NCBI GenBank assembly: GCA_017655985.1
Contig: JACJVS010000006.1
Location: forward strand, 496,001 to 560,000
From: Incumbomyces delicatus
Lineage: Eukaryota; Ascomycota; Eurotiomycetes; Chaetothyriales; Trichomeriaceae
Length of the DNA: 64,000 nt
Direction: 5' to 3'
A program made the translations under genes and the position numbers. Positions 57,464 to 64,000 of this stretch are shown piece by piece. Under the pieces are notes generated by a model. The model had not been told where the DNA came from. It was given only the letters and a program-made list of their open reading frames with translations, and made no database searches. Every line of letters starts with the position of its first letter. Within the stretch, counting starts at the first letter, position 1.

Positions 57464-60094
57464 ATGCGGAGGCAACGCAAAACGAGCTCGCTGAGAAGGC
57501 GCTTCAACGAATCAAACTCCTCGTTACAGAAGCTCAAGCCCAACAATCGAGTGCACTGGGCTCCTTCGGAGAGAACGTCCTCTTCTTTGTCATACGCGTC
57601 GAAGCGTAGACCTGGTCTGAGAGGTGTCGGCGCTGTGCAGAGAGGCAGCAATACCGGTCGCACGGGTCTGCCACCGAGGACGCAGGTCAACACTCCATCT
57701 CGCAGAGAGTCCTTGGGGTTTGAGCCAACCAAAGACGTATCGAAGGTCCCAACGGGCTTATGTTCCAAGTGTTTCAACATCGTACTATATCAATTCGAAG
57801 CAGACACAATCAAAGTCCAACACCATCGTAATTTCGTGGATTTGGTCAAATCTGCCAGGACATGCGTGCTATGTCTTATCTTTGCAAAGCAAGCTCCAGT
57901 GCCGCCGCCTACCTCCAACTTCACCTATGATGGCACACAGCAAATCCTTGTCTCTTCGACCAACCGGAAGGCAGAGCTGAAGCCTGGTTTGGCTGGTTTA
58001 GCCCTAGAAAACCTCGTGGTGCATATTCCAATCACCAGAAAGGACGACCGAAAAAGCCTCACTCTACCGGCGCAAGCAAGGCTTGTCGCAGCGCAAGGAA
58101 GTCAGGCTGCAACTTCCGGTGACATCGTCCGCCGACGACATTTTGGCGGCACGAACCTTGCCTGTGCAGTCAACTGGTTGGCTGAGTGTGTACAGCATCA
58201 TGAAGAATGTCGCAAATCAACAGACCTCATCGGAACCTTAATGTATGCCGTGCCACCCCGATTACTGGATGTGGGCTGTGATGACTTGTCTGTTGTCAAG
58301 CTCATAGAGACAGATCACAATTTCGCCAGTCCCTACGTGGCTCTCACGTACACTAGGGGCGAGTCCAAGGTTGTAAATACAACCAAGGCCAATGTTCTCA
58401 CTCGGCAAGAAGGAATCGATTGGGACAAATTCAATAAAACATTCAAACAGGCAGTCTCCCTGACCCGCTTGCTAGGATTCCAGTATTTATGGATTGACGC
58501 CTTTTGTATCGTAATGGATTCGTCGGAAGACCGCACGAAACACATCCCCAGAATGGGCATCATATTCCACAATGCTGCGCTCACCTTGTCAGCATCAGTA
58601 TCTGCATCAGCTGACGATGGACTTGTCCGCTTTAAGCCTAAATCCTTGCCGGAAGCGAAGATACCATATCGCACTCGAGATGGGATCCCGTTAGGCCATT
58701 TCTATGCGACCAGTTACAAACCACGTGATTTTCACGGCGACATCACGAGAGGCGATTTGAACCAGCGGGCGTGGTGCCTGCAAGCACGAGCCCTTTCAAG
58801 ACGCATTGTTCACTTCGGTCTGGACCAACTCTTCTGGGAGTGCGATGCTGGAGTTTGGTCTGAAGAATCTTCTCTCAAATCTCCAGCGGCAAGCTTGAGG
58901 GACCCAATGGTTGAGTGGCGGGCAAACCTTGTCAAATACAAGCGTGGACGGGAACCAGAAGAGCTGCAATTGATTGCGTCTGGCAAGACGAGTCGTCCAA
59001 GTAGTGCTGTTCAAGACGTCCCAAAGATCTACCTGCTCTGGTACTCACTAGTAGCGCAATTCACTACCCGGGCTCTACCTCGCGAAAAGGACAAGAGCAG
59101 TGCTATCGCAGGATTGGCGTATGTCTTTGCATGTTTGATCTCTCAACGACAAACGCAGGTCGGACCAAACAAGCCGAAACCCGACAACTATATTTGTGGT
59201 CTTTGGCAAAATGATATAGCTTTTGGTCTTTTGTGGTCGGCTGGATCGTTTCACAAGTGGCGGCACAAGTTCGTGAAATACCCCTCGATGCCGAGGGCCC
59301 CAAGCTGGAGTTGGATTAGTGTCGATGGCGCTCTTCAGTGGCCAGATGGAGTTGTTTTCAGCAGCGGCTCCTTTACGGGAAGGTCCTTTATGAAGCTACT
59401 TCAAATCGGCACCCACTATGATCGAAGAACTGACCACGAGTTCTCAACATTGAAAGTCCGTGGCAAGATTGCTCCTCTGTCAAAGCTGTACGGCTTCCGG
59501 CCTGAGGATGTGGAATGGAAACGAGCTGCGAGGGACCAGGATCTTGCGAAATGCGGTGGCAAGTCAGAAGAGGCTGAGGGGCCCATCAACCTTCCATGTG
59601 CAATGTTTGACTCCTCTGAAGTCGCTCGCGTCTGGACGATGTTGCATGGAGCGGTGAGTGATCGGCCTAGTACTGGCACAACTGGCTCCTCGGGCACTGA
59701 CCAAACCACGACATCTAAAACACAAACTTTCTTCGGCCGACATGCACACAGAGCAAGCATGCTTCGAAGACCGGGTGTCAGTGTTCAGCCTACACTTGTT
59801 ACCGATCAGCAGAAGGATTTTGTGGCTTTGCTAGTCATACCGGCTGGATGCGCCCAACCAGACTGCCAGGACCATAGCTTCAGGAACGCAAGGCTATCTG
59901 GTACGCTCCCTCTATCCGGCGACACAGCTTTTCGGGCGAAAAACAATTGTGGGCAGGGTCTTGGATATGCGCTGATACTGTATCCAAGTTCCATGGGGGA
60001 GGGACTCTTCCGCCGAGTTGGAATTGCCCAAGTCCGCGTGGCTGATTTTGCGACCGTTGAGCGGAGACGAGACCGCGACATTCTCATTGTGTAA
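57464..60094 (+). CDS. Heterokaryon incompatibility (HET) domain protein
   Basis: 876 residues, one exon. A fungal N-terminal Cys pair (CSKC, 100-103) and CVLCLIF (134-140) precede the HET domain: YVALTYTRGE at 291-300 (usual form YVALSYCWG), KTFKQAVSLTRLLGFQYLWI at 325-343 followed by DAFCIVMDSSED (345-356), and then LNQRAWCLQARALSRRI (432-448) and LFWECD. HET proteins mediate non-self recognition and programmed cell death between fungal individuals; many paralogues with unknown partners exist. Here the Cys-Trp of the first motif is replaced by Thr-Arg, unusual for a working copy. The start is uncertain: another phase from 57364 to 57609 also looks coding (ELAEKALQRIKLLVTEAQ) and might be an upstream exon. 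No transmembrane span is seen. Confidence 0.85.
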   Translation: MRRQRKTSSLRRRFNESNSSLQKLKPNNRVHWAPSERTSSSLSYASKRRPGLRGVGAVQRGSNTGRTGLPPRTQVNTPSRRESLGFEPTKDVSKVPTGLCSKCFNIVLYQFEADTIKVQHHRNFVDLVKSARTCVLCLIFAKQAPVPPPTSNFTYDGTQQILVSSTNRKAELKPGLAGLALENLVVHIPITRKDDRKSLTLPAQARLVAAQGSQAATSGDIVRRRHFGGTNLACAVNWLAECVQHHEECRKSTDLIGTLMYAVPPRLLDVGCDDLSVVKLIETDHNFASPYVALTYTRGESKVVNTTKANVLTRQEGIDWDKFNKTFKQAVSLTRLLGFQYLWIDAFCIVMDSSEDRTKHIPRMGIIFHNAALTLSASVSASADDGLVRFKPKSLPEAKIPYRTRDGIPLGHFYATSYKPRDFHGDITRGDLNQRAWCLQARALSRRIVHFGLDQLFWECDAGVWSEESSLKSPAASLRDPMVEWRANLVKYKRGREPEELQLIASGKTSRPSSAVQDVPKIYLLWYSLVAQFTTRALPREKDKSSAIAGLAYVFACLISQRQTQVGPNKPKPDNYICGLWQNDIAFGLLWSAGSFHKWRHKFVKYPSMPRAPSWSWISVDGALQWPDGVVFSSGSFTGRSFMKLLQIGTHYDRRTDHEFSTLKVRGKIAPLSKLYGFRPEDVEWKRAARDQDLAKCGGKSEEAEGPINLPCAMFDSSEVARVWTMLHGAVSDRPSTGTTGSSGTDQTTTSKTQTFFGRHAHRASMLRRPGVSVQPTLVTDQQKDFVALLVIPAGCAQPDCQDHSFRNARLSGTLPLSGDTAFRAKNNCGQGLGYALILYPSSMGEGLFRRVGIAQVRVADFATVERRRDRDILIV

Positions 60095-61253
60095 AGAATG
60101 AAGTCGCCACGGACCGTTTTCAGCTGGATTTGTAGAAATAGATTAATTTAGGAATGCCATTGCTTCCCTAACCTAATGTTAGGCCCCATCACGCATCTAC
60201 GTCATGCCACTTTTTCCGTCTAGACCGCACGCATGGATAATTTGCGCCTACAAATCAGCCATCTTGCTGCTTTAATATTCAAATGTCAATCGCCCACACC
60301 GCCATCCCAAAACGCAAACCAGGGCAGATTATTTCGGTTTCTTGGGCTTACGGGCCAATAAAGTGGTCCAACGCCCGGAACGGGCTGTACAGTCCCATGG
60401 CTTCCAGTATGGGTCTCGGGAACGGCGGAGATGCAGGAAAAAAAAAGAGATTAACCATCTGACATCGGGCCCTGATGTATAATTAAAAGATCGTGCTTCT
60501 CGCACCTTCGACCGCCTTAAAGGTCGTCTCACCTAAGCAAATGCCTCATCTTGTTTGGCTGCCGAGAACCGAAAACGTGGTCGGACAACGTCAGGCTCGT
60601 TACCTTGTTTGGAATGGTGGTCACGGGCGAGGAGCTAAAGACGCCGAACCCTTGTACCGGAGGTAATTCCTGGCTGTGCCCACGTGTGCCATACATGGGC
60701 GCAAGTGCCTTGCTAGGCGCTAAGGAGGTCATTTGTCATTTTTAGGTAGCATTTCCAACGCATTTCCCACAGCTTATCTGCCACTAGTCGGCTGTACCCT
60801 GTCGCGTCGTTTACAAAAATCTCCCATTGATTCTCGCACGATGCTAGGAGAAGGCCACGACGGCCGAACCACGTTCGAATCGTCAGGGCAAGATCTTGGA
60901 AGCAGGCTCGATTTCATGTCCTTTCGTATGAGAGTTCTGATGCCATACGTCGCTTGTGGCTCGGCGCTTTGAAATTCATGGACACACCGTGACAGGTGCT
61001 TTAGTCATGTCATGTCTACTATGTATCATATGTAGCACCCAAAGCGCTCTGGTGGCCTGCCTGTATAATCAAACAGGTGAGTTTATGCTGTGCATTTGAC
61101 GTTGTGCCCTTCTATACCTGCGAGCCATCACGATCGTCAAATATCACTCAACCAGATCTCCAGCTACTAAAAGGATGGTTGCCTGCCGACCCCATATCTG
61201 GGATCAGCCAGAGACCTGCCAAACTGCTTCAAGCTTTAAGTGACCAACGCCAC
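60095..61253. other. Intergenic, with possible upstream exon of the next gene
   Basis: No recognisable gene. At 61077 a GTGAGT follows AACAG and could be a 5' splice site, so an exon may end at 61076. The phase is open without an ATG from 61077 to 61253. Confidence 0.4.
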
Positions 61254-62873
61254 ATGGCCGGACCAAACCATGAGGCCAATCCATGCTCCCTCAGCGCTGA
61301 CACTTCCGGCCCCAAACAAAGTCAGCTTCTATTCATCAATAAGAGTCCAAGCAATCTCAGCCGCACTTCAGCAGAGATCTACGCCGTGGGATCGCATGTA
61401 TCGCGGGGATCTAGAAAATGGAAGCGGACACAGTCGAGCTTGGAGTTGGATTCATCTACGGGACGGATCCTCGCAGCTGCTCATGCTGAATCTCCCGGTC
61501 GCTCCTGCACGTCTGGAACAAATGCGGCCAAGCCAGTAACATTGCGGTGGAGATTAGAGGATGGAAAAGTAACCGATCACCGAATCATTCGAGCCGACGA
61601 AGAAAATTCCCCTCCCAAATTGGAATGCCTTAGGAGTGTGACAACATCTCCAAGTCAGGTTGGTGTGTCAACGCCGTCCGTCCCAAGCATGCCTGCTACG
61701 AACGAAGACCATGGAAAGTCGATCAAAGCGCTACTTGGGTTTTATTTCGACACAATTCGGCCATTCGCTCTTGCGATAAGCAGAGCGTGGTTCTGGATCG
61801 ACGACAACTCGCTTGTCCAGTCGTCTCCAGCGCTAACATACGCCATTTGTTCCTTCGCTTCCGCCTTCCGAACGTCCTCTGAATCCGGCCTACACAGCGT
61901 TGCACTCCCGCCAGACTCCCTCCAAAGTGGTGGTCGTCTGTGGCCTGTCCCCGCTTGGTTTGTCCTTCAAGCTCAAGCAATTTCTCTGTTGCGCCAGCAC
62001 CTAGCGAGAACGACAAACTCGACAAGGCCCATCCAGAAAGCCGAGCTGCATGCTATGCTGTTTCTGATGCGCTTGCAAGTCCTTCTGGGAGATCGCGAAG
62101 CAGCTCTTATGCACCTAAATGCCATCAAAAACGCAACCAAAGATGCAGCGTTACTGCCAGACCTGCATGTCGACATGGCGATGTGGAGAATCAACATGGT
62201 TGCGGCATATATGAACTGGACCAGCCTTAGCTTGCAACCATACGTTCGTGCGGAGGATCCAGCCGACCAAATGCCGTTCCTCGGGCCTGACAGATCCAAG
62301 ATCAACACGGCAACAGAGTGGCATAGGCTGCGAGCATACCTCCTCGACCGGGCCATTCTATGGAGAAACGAGCTGCCACAATCCATCGATGCAGATGCAG
62401 AACCCGCAGCAGGCCTTATCGAAGACTTCCTGGAGATCGAACCTAATTTCATACATCTCAGAGGTGAGTCGCGGCTTGATGTCACGACTTGTCTGTGCAC
62501 AAGCCGATTCGTCTTCGCTTATCTTCGCTACATCAATGCAGACACCAGTCAGCAGCGCAACAGAAGCCTGGTCGCAGACTTGAAGAGGCGGCTCGAAATC
62601 CTCACTCAACGAGACGGAACCGAATTCCTGTGGCGACAGATTCCGCGGCTGATGTTCTACATCTCTTTCGCTGGTGCCTTCGCAAGCCGCGAGCAAAGTG
62701 AAGAAAGAGACTGGTTCGTGAAACAGGCCTGTCAAGGCGTCAGATTCGACATAGTGAGATGCTACGACGACGTCCAAAGCACGCTCAGCACGTTCCTTGA
62801 CCTTGCTAGTGTGCATGATGGATTGGTCGGGGCGGTCTACACTGACATGCGGGCGCACGTCGCAACTGGATGA
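61254..62873 (+). CDS. Fungal transcription-factor-like protein without a DNA-binding domain
   Basis: The frame is open from 61077 but its first ATG is at 61254, giving 539 residues (MAGPNHEANPC...). An early block QLLFINKSPSNLSRTSAEI, then a basic patch (SRGSRKWKR), resembles the 'F(V/I)..s...r..irshv....r' opening of the large Pezizomycotina group annotated as fungal transcription factor family 2 (PF11951 type). The rest is helical (LGFYFDTIRPFALAISRAW, QAISLLRQHLARTTNS, AMLFLMRLQVLLGDREAAL), as in that family's regulatory domain. No Zn2Cys6 cluster is visible, which is normal for many members. Function unknown; the product may be regulatory. Confidence 0.65.
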   Translation: MAGPNHEANPCSLSADTSGPKQSQLLFINKSPSNLSRTSAEIYAVGSHVSRGSRKWKRTQSSLELDSSTGRILAAAHAESPGRSCTSGTNAAKPVTLRWRLEDGKVTDHRIIRADEENSPPKLECLRSVTTSPSQVGVSTPSVPSMPATNEDHGKSIKALLGFYFDTIRPFALAISRAWFWIDDNSLVQSSPALTYAICSFASAFRTSSESGLHSVALPPDSLQSGGRLWPVPAWFVLQAQAISLLRQHLARTTNSTRPIQKAELHAMLFLMRLQVLLGDREAALMHLNAIKNATKDAALLPDLHVDMAMWRINMVAAYMNWTSLSLQPYVRAEDPADQMPFLGPDRSKINTATEWHRLRAYLLDRAILWRNELPQSIDADAEPAAGLIEDFLEIEPNFIHLRGESRLDVTTCLCTSRFVFAYLRYINADTSQQRNRSLVADLKRRLEILTQRDGTEFLWRQIPRLMFYISFAGAFASREQSEERDWFVKQACQGVRFDIVRCYDDVQSTLSTFLDLASVHDGLVGAVYTDMRAHVATG

Positions 62874-63878
62874 AGATGAAGCCACTTTCATTAACCAACC
62901 AACATGTTTACCTCATTTTCGAACTGCTAGGCCGGCAAACATGCATATGCAAATCACACCATGTTAAGAGAGACCTTGGCGCATAGTTCCGAGCTAGTGC
63001 GTGCTAGGACCAGATGATTTGTCGTATGTGTTCAGACACCGTCAGCGACAGGCAGCGCGATGTTATCTATCTCCCCCCCAATCCGAGGCGCTTCTCACCA
63101 TTCCCTTTTTTTCGACCGATGCTAGCAAAGCCGGAACCGCGATGCTATTAGAGGACGACAAAAGGCTGGGAAGAGCGGTAGAAGGCGGCCATCGACCAAC
63201 ATACCACGCTCGAGAAGCCAGAGGGGGAGGGGAAGGGGAAAGTGCAGAATTCTTAGACACCGGAGTTCAAAGGGATATCGTTATTATTCAAAATTTCAAA
63301 AGTTAGGGACAAAAAGTTTTCAAAGGCAACATCAAGGTAGCAGGGAACCTCACCTCTGCATGTATTACTTACTTATTAGATTATCACTATCAGCAGCAGC
63401 AGCAGCATAATACTTGTAATGTAGTATTTTTCTTTTTTCATCCCCGAATGAATGAATGGCCGAAACTCTCTCTTCAGTCAGCGAATCAAATCTCACATGA
63501 TATATATAGCCTTTTATATGTATATATATATATATCTATATAGCTCGGCTGCAGCATGACCCTACGAATAAACGTGTTTTCTCGAAATGCATTATTTTGA
63601 GCTTCGATTTCTTCGACCCCAGAATCCGAACGCATTCGATGGTCTCTTGAAAATGATTGTGATTGGGTGAAAATAGAACTAACTGTTTTTCCTGCCTGCG
63701 CTAACTAGGGATTGGTTGCGGAACGGAGCCCTGCTCTAGCTGGCTCACACCACACCACCCGACCTTCTCTTTCTTTGCCGGGGATCCCAAATCCCACCCA
63801 CACACGTCAATAATCGTCAGGATCGCTCGTCGGTTTCCTTGGAAGCTTCAATCAATCAGTCAAATCTCACTCGCATCC
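62874..63878. other. Intergenic with simple repeats
   Basis: A CAG run at 63391-63406 and a TATATA tract at 63517-63542 are the only structures. Two short frames at 63001-63306 have no motif. The last 150 bp before 63879 may be a promoter. Confidence 0.5.
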
Positions 63879-64000
63879 ATGTTTCGTATGAACAAGCTCA
63901 TCCAGCGCACCGTGTTGACATGGCTCTTGATTGGTATCCTCTCGTTCACGGTGTGAATGTTGTTCAATTCCGCAGACGAATCGCCGTCCCAGCCGGGATT
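63879..64000 (+). CDS. Possible 5' end of a gene cut by the window edge
   Basis: An ATG opens MFRMNKLIQRTVLTWLLIGI, a basic start followed by a hydrophobic stretch as in a signal anchor, and stops at TGA after 25 codons. A donor (GTATCC or GTGTGA) before that stop and the acceptor TTCCGCAG at 63970-63977 could splice to a frame running off the window (ESPSQPG). Too little is visible to name it. Confidence 0.3.

Noticed and set aside
63391..63542. CAG run and TATATA tract as functional elements
   Set aside because: Short simple repeats common in fungal intergenic DNA; the TATATA tract is over 300 bp from any start codon.

Overview
The window is nuclear DNA of a filamentous ascomycete (Pezizomycotina). 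Evidence: short GT-AG introns with CTAAC/CTGAC-like branch sites, fungus-specific families (HET domain, fungal transcription-factor-like domain), recognisable fungal PSF2 and ALG10, and repeats eroded in the pattern of repeat-induced point mutation (RIP). Within the AT-rich block CA and TG dinucleotides are almost absent while CG and TA abound. Dothideomycetes is a guess, not a demonstration.

Layout. (1) 1-2375: sparse DNA with one RING-finger gene. (2) 2384-35736: a 33-kb nest of transposons. The outer shell is a hAT DNA transposon with an exact 8-bp target duplication. Inside it sits a Ty3/Gypsy chromovirus (called E2-fwd, 3689-35250). That element was hit by E1 (3945-11341, in its 5' LTR), by a second copy of its own family in reverse (E2-rev, 12252-20129, in gag), by E3 (21480-29428, in pol) and by a solo LTR (34061-34512). 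Every one of these insertions has a 5-bp target duplication. Removing them leaves E2-fwd at 7866 bp, against 7878 bp for E2-rev, which supports the reconstruction. (3) 35745-48336: gene-poor, partly decayed DNA with a few hypothetical genes, one long unknown gene (41927-44507) and a 480-bp hAT derivative with perfect target duplication inside a broken minus-strand coding region. (4) 48337-64000: a normal gene-rich stretch: a predicted mitochondrial protein, a CUE-domain ER protein, divergent PSF2 and ALG10, a HET-domain protein and a fungal transcription-factor-like protein.

Most interesting observation. Both the E2 and E3 chromoviruses carry, between the chromodomain end of pol and the 3' LTR, a long open frame on the strand opposite to gag-pol. 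It converges with pol and ends in a Lys/Arg-rich tail. In E2 it is readable in both copies, its stops are of RIP type, and a phase-compatible intron occurs at the same place in both. E2 also carries a tRNA-like A-box/B-box unit with a T-run on the same antisense strand, just upstream. This suggests an antisense accessory gene carried by these retrotransposons.

The single-copy genes do not form a pathway: PSF2 is DNA replication, ALG10 is N-glycan assembly in the ER, and the CUE protein probably serves ER-associated degradation.
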